Assembly (NCBI RefSeq): GCF_015521605.1
Contig: NZ_WANV01000041.1
Span: 80,605 to 144,604 of the forward strand
Direction: 5' to 3'
Source: Thermococcus sp.
Lineage (GTDB): Archaea > Methanobacteriota_B > Thermococci > Thermococcales > Thermococcaceae
Length of the DNA stretch: 64,000 nucleotides
The notes beneath the pieces were generated by a model, which made no database searches, had not been told where the DNA came from, and saw only the letters and a program-made list of their open reading frames with translations. Made by a program: the position numbers and the translations under genes. Positions 18,023 to 25,670 of the stretch are shown in pieces; position 1 is the stretch's first letter, and every line of letters begins with the position of its first letter.

Positions 18023-19150
18023 TCAGCGGGTGATCTTTATCTCCCGCATAAGCTCAAGGGGCTCTGGATTCCTCTCGAAGTAGTCCCTGACGGGCTTGAG
18101 GAGTTCAATGAGGTATTCCGCCACCGCGTTCTTGAGGTCGAGCGGGTGGAGCTTGCCTTCAGCGAAGTCCCTCTTGAGCTCCTCGATGGTCGTGTAGGTC
18201 ACGTCTCCGCCGAACTTGGCGGGCCGGTGGATGGTGAACTCGGTCGGCTCCTCGCGGAAGATTATGTACTCGGCCCAGTCGAGGACCGGGTTGTAATTAA
18301 CCTCCCTCGCCGGGCAGAATGCCTTTCTGAGCTTCCCCTTTATCTCCTCAGGGGTGTCGTGGATGAAGACCGCCGAGTAGGGCTTGCTCTTGCTCATCTT
18401 CATCTGGGTCTTGAGTTCCTTGAACTGCTCCTCGCTCTCTATCGGCCAGACCGGCGGCTCCTGAAGGCCGAGGAGGAGGTGATGGTGTAAAGCAACGGGC
18501 TTGAGCTTCTTGCCCTTCCATTCGAGGGCGTGGTACTTGAGCTTCTGTGCGACCTCAATCGCTATAACGTGGGCCTTCCTCTGATCCATTCCGGCGTGGG
18601 CTATGGTAACGCCCTGGTAGAAGATGTCAGCCACCTGCATGGCCGGGTAGATGAGCTTGGCGAAGTCTATCCCCTCACCCATCTGCCTTCCCATGATCGT
18701 TATGGAGCGCATCATCCTCGCGAGGGTGACGTTCTTGGAGATGTCTATGACGGTCTGCCAGTAGTCGCCCTTCTCAAGTATCTCGCTCGCGAGCACGAAC
18801 TCGACCTTATCAGGGTCGCCGCCCATGACCTTTATGCTCTGCTTCATGCCCTCCTTGAAGTAGCTCAGCGCGACCTTCTGGATGACCTCGAGGTCACCGC
18901 CGAGCTTGTCGTTTATCCAGCTGTGCCAGTCGGCGAGGAAAATTCTCGTCTTGATTCCGGCCTTCTGGAGGTCTGCTATCTTTGCCCCGGCCATAAGCCC
19001 GGTTCCGAGGTGAATGTAACCGCTTATCTCGAACCCTATGTAGTGCTGCATTGGAACACCGACTTCGAGCAGGTGCCTTAGGTTCTCCTCTGTCAGGAGT
19101 TCCTCTGTGGGCTTCTTCTTGATGAGCTCTATCCTTCTTTCAATGTCCAT
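18023..19150 (-). CDS. tyrS: Tyrosyl-tRNA synthetase
   Basis: Class I aminoacyl-tRNA synthetase charging tRNA(Tyr), archaeal/eukaryal type, 375 residues. The HIGH-like motif is HLGTG (47-51) and the KMSKS loop is exact (251-255). Tyrosine-pocket segments such as YPAMQVADIF and HAGMDQRKAH are present. The short C-terminal domain fits archaeal enzymes that recognise the C1-G72 pair. GGTGGTGAG stands just upstream of the ATG. Confidence 0.96.
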   Translation of the reverse strand: MDIERRIELIKKKPTEELLTEENLRHLLEVGVPMQHYIGFEISGYIHLGTGLMAGAKIADLQKAGIKTRIFLADWHSWINDKLGGDLEVIQKVALSYFKEGMKQSIKVMGGDPDKVEFVLASEILEKGDYWQTVIDISKNVTLARMMRSITIMGRQMGEGIDFAKLIYPAMQVADIFYQGVTIAHAGMDQRKAHVIAIEVAQKLKYHALEWKGKKLKPVALHHHLLLGLQEPPVWPIESEEQFKELKTQMKMSKSKPYSAVFIHDTPEEIKGKLRKAFCPAREVNYNPVLDWAEYIIFREEPTEFTIHRPAKFGGDVTYTTIEELKRDFAEGKLHPLDLKNAVAEYLIELLKPVRDYFERNPEPLELMREIKITR

Positions 19151-19273
19151 ACTCACCACCTGAAGCCTGAACGGTACAAGCCTTTAAGGACTTTACGGAA
19201 GTTTTTCCGGGCTGTTAAAGTTCGGATTCATAAGATTTATAACTCCCTAAGCCTTAGATAACCCGGTGATACC

Positions 19274-20362
19274 ATGAGGAAGGCTGCAATAATACTTGCC
19301 GTGTTTGTCTTCTTTGGTGTTTTTGGATTTGCCATGGCCAGCGCTACGACCATCGGTGTTGACCTTGCCCACGGAGAGAGCGACAAGGGCCTGGCAGTTC
19401 TGACCGACAGGGACGGCAACGTCCTCGCAGAGGGAATGATAAAGACCCTCAGCGACTTCAACTGGGTCTACATCGGCGATCCGGCCGTCGCAGACACCCT
19501 TGGAATACAGAACGTTGGGGACAAGATAACCTACGACGCGATTAAGGACGTTGACTTCCTTATCCTCGGCCAGCCGAGCCAGGCATTCAGCCCGGATGAA
19601 ATACAGGCCCTCGTCCAGTGGTGGAACGACGGTAACAGGATCCTCTGGGTTGCCGCCGATTCGGACTACGGCGACGGTCCGAACAGGATTGACTTTGCCG
19701 ACACTATTCTCGATGCCATCGGTGCCAACCTCCGCGTTGACCAGGCTTCAGTTGAGGACGCCACCAGCAACGCTGGAGCTGGCTACCGTGTCATAGGCCT
19801 TGTCAACCCCGACTCAGACACCCCTGAGAAGGACATGATAACCAAGGACCTCACCAACGGCGGAAAGGTCCTTTTCCACGGCCCGGGTGTCGTAGCCTAC
19901 TATGATGAGAACGGTAACTGGAAGCCCCTGAAACCGAACGCAGGTATTGAGAACATCTACGTCATAGTTACAAGCAGCAATGACGGTCAAATCGTCGAGA
20001 ACACTGACCCGGCGGCCAACGCTTACACCGCTGGTGACACCGGCCAGTTCCCGCTTATGGCAGTTCAGCTCTTCCCTGACAAGAAGAACGTCCTCATCGT
20101 CAGCGGTGAGACCCCCTACGGAGGCTACGAGCCAATGTGGGCGCCAGAGTACCACGGCGTCAAGCTCGACGGTCCGCAGTTCGTCACCAACTTCATCAAG
20201 TGGGCCGTCTACGTCCAGGGCGAGCTTGGCAAGGAGACCACAACCGAGAGCACCGAGACCGGCAGCGAAACCGGTGGAGAGACCGGCGGAAGCACCTGCG
20301 GTCCAGCAGCCCTCGTCGGCCTTGCCCTGATACCGCTTGTCCTCTATAGGAGGAAGAAGTGA
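19274..20362 (+). CDS. Secreted CGP-CTERM anchored protein with GATase1-like domain
   Basis: Exported protein of 362 residues: a signal peptide (1-23), then TTIGVDLAHGESDKGLAVL, VDFLILGQPSQAF and IQALVQWWNDGNRILWVAAD. The strand-helix order recalls glutamine-amidotransferase-like domains that often precede transporter genes in Thermococcales. A Thr/Glu/Gly-rich linker leads to STCGPAALVGLALIPLVLYRRKK, the CGP-CTERM signal specific to Thermococcaceae and presumed to be processed and lipid-anchored at Cys. GGTGAT and TTTATAAC (about 19235-19242) precede the gene. It lies just upstream of an ABC importer and may bind or present the same ligand. Confidence 0.78.
   Translation: MRKAAIILAVFVFFGVFGFAMASATTIGVDLAHGESDKGLAVLTDRDGNVLAEGMIKTLSDFNWVYIGDPAVADTLGIQNVGDKITYDAIKDVDFLILGQPSQAFSPDEIQALVQWWNDGNRILWVAADSDYGDGPNRIDFADTILDAIGANLRVDQASVEDATSNAGAGYRVIGLVNPDSDTPEKDMITKDLTNGGKVLFHGPGVVAYYDENGNWKPLKPNAGIENIYVIVTSSNDGQIVENTDPAANAYTAGDTGQFPLMAVQLFPDKKNVLIVSGETPYGGYEPMWAPEYHGVKLDGPQFVTNFIKWAVYVQGELGKETTTESTETGSETGGETGGSTCGPAALVGLALIPLVLYRRKK
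20287..20325 (+). repeat. 39-base identical segment encoding the CGP-CTERM motif (copy 1)
   Basis: The 39 bases encoding the STCGPAALVGLA portion are identical, including third codon positions, to 27626-27664 in the phosphoesterase gene, although the two proteins are otherwise unrelated here. This points to recent domain exchange or gene conversion, or to selection on the nucleotide sequence. Confidence 0.8.
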
Positions 20363-20363
20363 A

Positions 20364-20379
20364 TCTTTCTTCTTTTTTT
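20364..20379 (+). terminator. T-rich archaeal transcription terminator
   Basis: A pyrimidine run with seven consecutive T directly follows the CGP-CTERM gene stop. Oligo-T tracts of this kind terminate archaeal RNA polymerase, so the upstream gene may be transcribed apart from the ABC genes. Confidence 0.5.
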
Positions 20380-20451
20380 GTCTATTGAACCATTAATTTT
20401 TTATTGAGTTTGAGGAACTTCCACTGATTAAACATAACTGGGTGATAAACC

Positions 20452-21891
20452 ATGAAGAAATGGGCCTCTATCGGACTTATCCTGCTTCTTGCCCTCAGTG
20501 TCGTGGCCAGTGGATGTATCGGCGGTAGCAGTGGAGAAAGCAGCGGTATAACCCTTGTTGTCGTCACCAGACACGATGCAACAATACAGTACATGGCCAA
20601 GCAGGCCTTCCTCAAGAGCGACATAGCGAAGCAGTACAACATCCAGGACATCAAGTTCATCAAGGTTCCGGAAAGCCTCTGGCCGAGCTACATCGAGAAA
20701 GGTGCCGATGTCGGCTGGGGTGGGGGACCGACGCTCTTCGATGACTTGTACAAAGCTGGCTACCTTGCCCCCATAACCGACAAGAAGGTTCTTGACCTCC
20801 TCGGCAACCCTATACCGACAGAACTCGCAGGAATGCCCATGGTCAGAAAGGAGGGGGATAAGGTCTACTGGATTGCTGCCGCCCTCTCGTCGTTCGGATT
20901 TACAGTCAACAAAGCCCAGCTCAAAAAGTGGAACCTTCCGGTTCCCGAGAAGTGGGAGGACGTTGCCAGCGAGGAGTGGGCCCTCAACCCGCCGCAGTAC
21001 GGTATAGCCGACCCGACCAGGAGCACATCCAACACCAGGATATACCAGATCATCCTTCAGGCCTTTGGATGGGACCAGGGCTGGCGCATAATGACGCTCA
21101 TTGCGGCCAACTCGAAGATATACATGCAGAGTGATGCCGTCAGAGACGCCGTCATAAACGGTGAGATCGCGGCAGGAAACACTATAGACTTCTACGGATA
21201 CACCGCCATGCAGCAGAACCCGGACTGCCAGTACATAGTCCCGAAGGGGGAGAGCATCATCAACGGTGACCCGATAGCCCTCCTCAAGAACGCCCAGCAC
21301 CCCGAGGCCGCCCAGGCCTTCATCTACTGGGTCCTCACCGAAGGCCAAGCCATATGGATGAGCCCGGACGTCAACAGGCTCCCGATCAACCCGGACATCT
21401 TCGACATGAAGATCACCAAGACCTACGCCGATGTCATATTCAAGGGCCAGCACGAGGGACAGACCTACGGCGAAGTCAGGCCCGCTCTCAAGAAGGCCTA
21501 CCAGGACGCCATCAACGCCAAGGGAATACCGTTCGACGATAAGCGCGCCCTTGAAACCGTCAGCGCACTTCAGTACTACTTCAAGGCTACCCTCGTTGAC
21601 CCGAACCAGAAGCTCCACGACGCCTGGGTTGCCATAGTCCAGGCCTACAAGGAGGGCAAGATCACCAAGGAGCAGTTTGAACAGCTCAAGGACGAGCTCA
21701 CTGCACCGATACAGTTCAAGGACCCAGAGACCGGCCAGATGGTAACATTCACCGAGGAGTACGCCAAGAAGATAAACGACAAGATCGTCAGCGACAGGAA
21801 CTTCCAGGACCAGCTCGTCCAGGAGTGGCGCCAGGCAGCCAGCGACAAGTACGACAAGGTTCTCCAGGACCTCCAGAGCATGACCGGCTGA
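20452..21891 (+). CDS. ABC transporter substrate-binding lipoprotein, Fe3+/2-aminoethylphosphonate type
   Basis: Extracellular solute-binding protein of 479 residues. Signal peptide with lipobox ASGC (Cys22) followed by a Gly/Ser linker. The body resembles family 1 binding proteins of ferric iron, thiamine, spermidine or phosphonate systems: TLVVVTRHDATIQYMAKQA, VGWGGGPTLFDDLYKAGYL, and PKGESIINGDPIALLKNA, the typical closing-domain motif. Unusually long C-terminal helices (340-479) follow. GGTGAT precedes the start. It is the first gene of an importer with a fused permease and an ATPase. The ligand cannot be decided from sequence. Confidence 0.85.
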   Translation: MKKWASIGLILLLALSVVASGCIGGSSGESSGITLVVVTRHDATIQYMAKQAFLKSDIAKQYNIQDIKFIKVPESLWPSYIEKGADVGWGGGPTLFDDLYKAGYLAPITDKKVLDLLGNPIPTELAGMPMVRKEGDKVYWIAAALSSFGFTVNKAQLKKWNLPVPEKWEDVASEEWALNPPQYGIADPTRSTSNTRIYQIILQAFGWDQGWRIMTLIAANSKIYMQSDAVRDAVINGEIAAGNTIDFYGYTAMQQNPDCQYIVPKGESIINGDPIALLKNAQHPEAAQAFIYWVLTEGQAIWMSPDVNRLPINPDIFDMKITKTYADVIFKGQHEGQTYGEVRPALKKAYQDAINAKGIPFDDKRALETVSALQYYFKATLVDPNQKLHDAWVAIVQAYKEGKITKEQFEQLKDELTAPIQFKDPETGQMVTFTEEYAKKINDKIVSDRNFQDQLVQEWRQAASDKYDKVLQDLQSMTG

Positions 21892-21906
21892 ATTTGACAT
21901 CTTACA

Positions 21907-21955
21907 TATTTTTTGATATTTTTCTGAAGATTTTTCTCCCTTTTGCCCCCGTTTT
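21907..21955 (+). terminator. Repeated oligo-T tracts after the binding-protein gene
   Basis: Four T-rich runs (up to six T) lie within 50 bases after the stop of the binding-protein gene. They suggest partial termination, which would give more binding protein than permease, a common arrangement in ABC importers. Confidence 0.45.
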
Positions 21956-21985
21956 AGATGCTAATAAATCAACAAATTTTTGGAA

Positions 21986-22050
21986 ATATTTAAATAGACC
22001 CCACTTCGACCCAATCAGAGTGATTGGGAGTTCAAAACAACGGAGGTTGA
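21986..22050 (+). promoter_or_regulatory. Promoter of permease gene with perfect palindrome CCCAATCA-GAG-TGATTGGG
   Basis: An ATATTTAAAT box at about 21985-21994 is followed by the palindrome CCCAATCAGAGTGATTGGG at 22010-22028 (two perfect 8-base arms, 3-base centre). The palindrome sits where transcription should start, so a bound repressor would block initiation; alternatively it folds as a 5' leader hairpin. A GGAGGT ribosome site follows at 22039-22044. The regulator is unknown. Confidence 0.5.
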
Positions 22051-22056
22051 TGCTCG

Positions 22057-23898
22057 ATGAAGGTTAGCAAGTGGAGCGAGAATCTCTTTGGAACCCCCAT
22101 CTTCGACCCGGTCGTGACGACGTCGTTCCTGTTCCCACTCCTCTACTTGGTGGCGTTCCTGATAATCCCCGTGGTGACGATGCTGGCAGTGGCCTTCGAG
22201 TACAACGGCCACTTCTCCTTCCACTGGTTCACCAGCATCCTAACGTCCGATTACTATATCAGCTTCAGACCAACCGGAGAGTTCTACAGACTCATCACGA
22301 TGCCCAACGGAGAGCAGATATACTACGTCCAGGGCGTTGACTTCGGAGTTATCCTGAACTCCATCCTCGTTTCAATCAGTGTCATGATACTGACAACGAT
22401 TCTCGGAACGATATTCGCCTTCGTTATGGCCCGCTATGACTTTCCGGGCAAGAACATTATCAGGATACTGCTCTTTGTCCCGCTCTTGGTCACGCCCTTC
22501 GTCAACGTTTTCATAGTTAAGAAGATGTTCCTGCCCAATGGCCTCATCAACTGGCTGTTCTATGACATCCTCCATGTATTCCCCCACAGAATCGTTATCG
22601 ACGGCCTCGTCGGTGTGATCATCGCCCAGACCATGACGTACTATCCAATTGTTTACCTCAATGCCTACGCGAGCTTCATCAACATCGACCCGACCCTTGA
22701 GGAGCAGGCCGAGAACCTCGGAAGCAAGGGCTTCCACCTCTTCAGAACCGTCACCTTCCCGCTCGCCCTTCCGGGAATAGCGGCCGGTGCAACACTCGTT
22801 GGAATATTCAGCCTTGAAGACCTGGCTGCACCGATAGTCTTCCAGGGCAACCCACTCGCCAGGAAGCTCATGTCCTTCCAGATTTACAGCGCATTCACCA
22901 GCGGTTTCAACGTTGGAAGCCCGCAACTCGCGGCTTTAGCCCTCATAATGCTCGCCATTGCCGTCCTGATGTTCCTTGGAATCAGGAAGTACGTCAGCCT
23001 GCGCCAGTACGCAATGCTCAGCAAGGGCGGAAGGTGGAAGCCCCGTGTGGCCAAACCCAAGGGATGGCAGGCCGCCCTTATATACCTCGTGGTCATTCCA
23101 ATGCTCCTCATCTCGATATTCCCCCAGGTGGGTGTCGTCCTCCTCGCCTTCAGCGAAAGCTGGGCCGGAACCTGGCCCCAGGGCTTCACCACCGCACACA
23201 TACAGAGCATAATCACGCAGCCGGACATTGAGAGGGTCATCATAAACAGTGTCATGTATTCAACGGCAGCTATAGTCGTCATACTCCTGCTCTCGCTCAC
23301 GGCATCCTACGCCTCCAGCAGGTTCAAGAAGAGCAAGCTTGGCCCAGTACTCGACAGCCTCGCCACGATACCTATAGCGGTTCCGGGAATAGTCATTGCC
23401 ATGAGCTATTTCTTCTTCTTCGCCAAGGTGTTCCCGAATACTCCACTTGATCCCACCAACCTGCTGGGCTTCAACCCGGCAATGGTTCTGGTGCTGGCGT
23501 ACTCCATCAGGCGTCTGCCCTTCGCGGCGCGCTCGATCTCGGCGGGAATTCAGCAGGTTCACGTTTCCCTTGAAGAGGCCGCCCTCAACCTCGGCGCAGG
23601 AAGGTGGAAGGCACTCACTGGAATCCTCATGCCACTGATACTCCTGAACCTCCTGGGCGGGGCAATGCTGAGCTTCGTCTACTGTATGAGCGAGACCAGT
23701 GTGGGCATCACCCTCGGTTCCATCAACCCGGACTACTACCCGATAACCGCCAGGATGGTCGAGCTTATGACGAGCGCCGTTGGAAGCGCCAACCTCGCCG
23801 CTGCTCTGGGTGTGTTCCTCATGACGGTGCAGATTATAGCCATAGTCCTCGCCAACGTGATAACCAAGCAGAGGTACTCGTTCATAGGTCTCACATGA
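22057..23898 (+). CDS. ABC transporter permease, two fused domains (FbpB-like)
   Basis: 613-residue membrane protein with about twelve helices, made of two MetI-like permease halves. Each half carries an EAA coupling loop: EEQAENLGSKGFHLFRTVTFP and EEAALNLGAGRWKALTGILMP. This duplicated FbpB-type organisation is usual for ferric iron and 2-aminoethylphosphonate importers. The upstream leader is 165 bases and has its own promoter and palindrome; the ATPase gene follows ten bases after the stop. Confidence 0.92.
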   Translation: MKVSKWSENLFGTPIFDPVVTTSFLFPLLYLVAFLIIPVVTMLAVAFEYNGHFSFHWFTSILTSDYYISFRPTGEFYRLITMPNGEQIYYVQGVDFGVILNSILVSISVMILTTILGTIFAFVMARYDFPGKNIIRILLFVPLLVTPFVNVFIVKKMFLPNGLINWLFYDILHVFPHRIVIDGLVGVIIAQTMTYYPIVYLNAYASFINIDPTLEEQAENLGSKGFHLFRTVTFPLALPGIAAGATLVGIFSLEDLAAPIVFQGNPLARKLMSFQIYSAFTSGFNVGSPQLAALALIMLAIAVLMFLGIRKYVSLRQYAMLSKGGRWKPRVAKPKGWQAALIYLVVIPMLLISIFPQVGVVLLAFSESWAGTWPQGFTTAHIQSIITQPDIERVIINSVMYSTAAIVVILLLSLTASYASSRFKKSKLGPVLDSLATIPIAVPGIVIAMSYFFFFAKVFPNTPLDPTNLLGFNPAMVLVLAYSIRRLPFAARSISAGIQQVHVSLEEAALNLGAGRWKALTGILMPLILLNLLGGAMLSFVYCMSETSVGITLGSINPDYYPITARMVELMTSAVGSANLAAALGVFLMTVQIIAIVLANVITKQRYSFIGLT

Positions 23899-23908
23899 GG
23901 TGGTTGGG

Positions 23909-24973
23909 ATGGTTGACGTCAAACTTGAAAACATCGTTAAAACTTTCGGAGAAACCGTCGCCCTTAAGGGAATAGACCTTCACATCAAGGCAGGGGAACT
24001 CTTTACCCTGCTCGGACCGAGTGGCTGTGGAAAGTCAACGACGCTGAGAATAATCGCCGGCCTCGACTTCCCCGACAGCGGAACCCTGTACTTCGGAGAC
24101 GAGGAGGTCACCTACCTCCCATCCAGCAAGCGCGGGGCGGTGCTCGTCTTCCAGAACTACGCCCTCTGGCCGCACATGACCGTCTTTGACAACGTCGCCT
24201 ACGGCCTCAAGCTCAAGAAGCTCCCCAAGGAGGAAATAAGGAAGAAGGTCGAATGGGCGCTTGACCTCGTCAAGCTCCGCGGTTTCGAGGACCGCTATCC
24301 AACACAGCTTTCCGGTGGCCAGCAGCAGCGTGTGGCAATAGCCAGGGCCCTCGTGGTCGAGCCAAAGGTCCTCCTCCTTGACGAGCCGCTGAGCAACCTC
24401 GACGCCAAACTCAGGCTTGAGATGCGTTCGGAAATCAGGAGAATCCAGCGCGAGCTTGGAATCACCGTCATCTACGTCACACACGACCAGGAGGAAGCAA
24501 TGGCGATAAGCGACAGGATAGCAGTCATGAACGTGGGGACTGTCGAACAGGTCGGGACGCCCAAGGAGATATACGAGAGCCCCAGGACTGAATTCGTCGC
24601 CAGCTTCATGGGCAAGACCAACGTCATCCCGGCCAAGGTCGTGGAGAGGAACGGTGACCGCGTTACCGTCGAGTTCGAGGGCATCAGGCTGGATAACCTG
24701 TACTACACAGAAAAGAGCGACGACGTCGTCATAGTCATCAGGCCCGAGAGGATAAAGCTCAAGCCTGCCGAAAACGCGGTGTCCTTTACGGGGACGGTTG
24801 ACCTTATCGAGTACTACGGCTTCTTCATCGAAGTCGTCGGCCTCTTTGGGGACACAAGGATAATCGCAAGAACCATCAGCGACAAGGAAGTGTCGGACCT
24901 CAGACCCCTGCAGGAGGTAACGTTCTACGTCGAGAGGGACGACATCATCGTCCTTCCAAAGCAGCAGCTTTAA
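23909..24973 (+). CDS. ABC transporter ATP-binding protein (FbpC/PotA-like)
   Basis: ATPase subunit of the importer, ~354 residues. Walker A GPSGCGKS (36-43), Q-loop VFQNYALWPHMTVFDNVAYG, signature QLSGGQQQR, Walker B LLLDEPLSNLDAKLR and ITVIYVTHDQEEAM are all intact. A C-terminal TOBE-like region (from about 245) with IVIRPERIKL typifies importers of the iron, spermidine and maltose groups. ATG 23909 is favoured over GTG 23900 because of GAGGTGG upstream. Confidence 0.94.
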   Translation: MVDVKLENIVKTFGETVALKGIDLHIKAGELFTLLGPSGCGKSTTLRIIAGLDFPDSGTLYFGDEEVTYLPSSKRGAVLVFQNYALWPHMTVFDNVAYGLKLKKLPKEEIRKKVEWALDLVKLRGFEDRYPTQLSGGQQQRVAIARALVVEPKVLLLDEPLSNLDAKLRLEMRSEIRRIQRELGITVIYVTHDQEEAMAISDRIAVMNVGTVEQVGTPKEIYESPRTEFVASFMGKTNVIPAKVVERNGDRVTVEFEGIRLDNLYYTEKSDDVVIVIRPERIKLKPAENAVSFTGTVDLIEYYGFFIEVVGLFGDTRIIARTISDKEVSDLRPLQEVTFYVERDDIIVLPKQQL

Positions 24974-25005
24974 ATCCTCCTTTTCCATTCTCCTTTGGTG
25001 GTTAC

Positions 25006-25617
25006 ATGGAGCCTTTGAAGTTTTTTAATGAAGGCCAGGTCTATGAGGTTCTCCTTGTTACCCGTTCAAACGTCGCTCCCGTCGGCGTTGTGAGAAAGGG
25101 CCGGAGGTTCTCTTTCAAGCTCTTCGGAGGAAAGAGTGCCGGGGAACTGAGGGAGCACCCATACGCCGCGATACAGATAACCAACGATGTCGAGCTGATG
25201 TCCAGGCTTGCCCTGAACTTCGAGGTTACCCTGGAGTTTGAAGAACGTGAAAAGCACCGCTGGATCAAGGGGCTCCCGGGACTGTACGGCGAGGTTGAGA
25301 TCCGCGAGGAGGAGCACGAGGACGAACTCGGAAAAACCCAGATACTTAGATGTTCCCTAGAGCCCGAGGGCTTTATTGAGGGGAGCCTGCCTCCGAGGCC
25401 CCTCAGCAGGGCTGACTTTCACCTCATCGAGATGGCGGTTCACCTCACAAGACTCCTTGAGGCAGTCAAAAACAGAAAACCTGAGATTGCAAAGAATCTC
25501 TACAACCTCGTGATGTTAAACTACAGTATGTACAAAAGGTTCGGGGGAAGCTCTGAGATTGCCGAGATAATGGCGGAACTGGCAGGGAACAGTTATGTTC
25601 AGGATTCCACAGACTAG
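25006..25617 (+). CDS. DUF447 family FMN-binding split-barrel-like protein
   Basis: 203 residues. The N-terminal part FNEGQVYEVLLVTRSNVAPVGVVRKG is typical of archaeal DUF447 proteins, whose N-terminal domain resembles the FMN-binding split barrel of flavin reductases; the C-terminal part is helical (DFHLIEMAVHLTRLLEAV). GGTGGT precedes the ATG. It lies between the ABC importer and the phosphoesterase, in the same direction. Its reaction is unknown. Confidence 0.75.
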   Translation: MEPLKFFNEGQVYEVLLVTRSNVAPVGVVRKGRRFSFKLFGGKSAGELREHPYAAIQITNDVELMSRLALNFEVTLEFEEREKHRWIKGLPGLYGEVEIREEEHEDELGKTQILRCSLEPEGFIEGSLPPRPLSRADFHLIEMAVHLTRLLEAVKNRKPEIAKNLYNLVMLNYSMYKRFGGSSEIAEIMAELAGNSYVQDSTD

Positions 25618-25670
25618 GCTTTAAAGGAAAACTTATAACTCATTTTTCCCAGGGTATCTTTGGTGATGCT

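Noticed and set aside
20428..21900. 490-residue open frame on the minus strand opposite the ABC binding-protein gene
   Set aside because: It is a mirror of the GC-rich codon pattern of a strongly supported lipoprotein gene with signal peptide and ribosome site; its own translation has no family motif.
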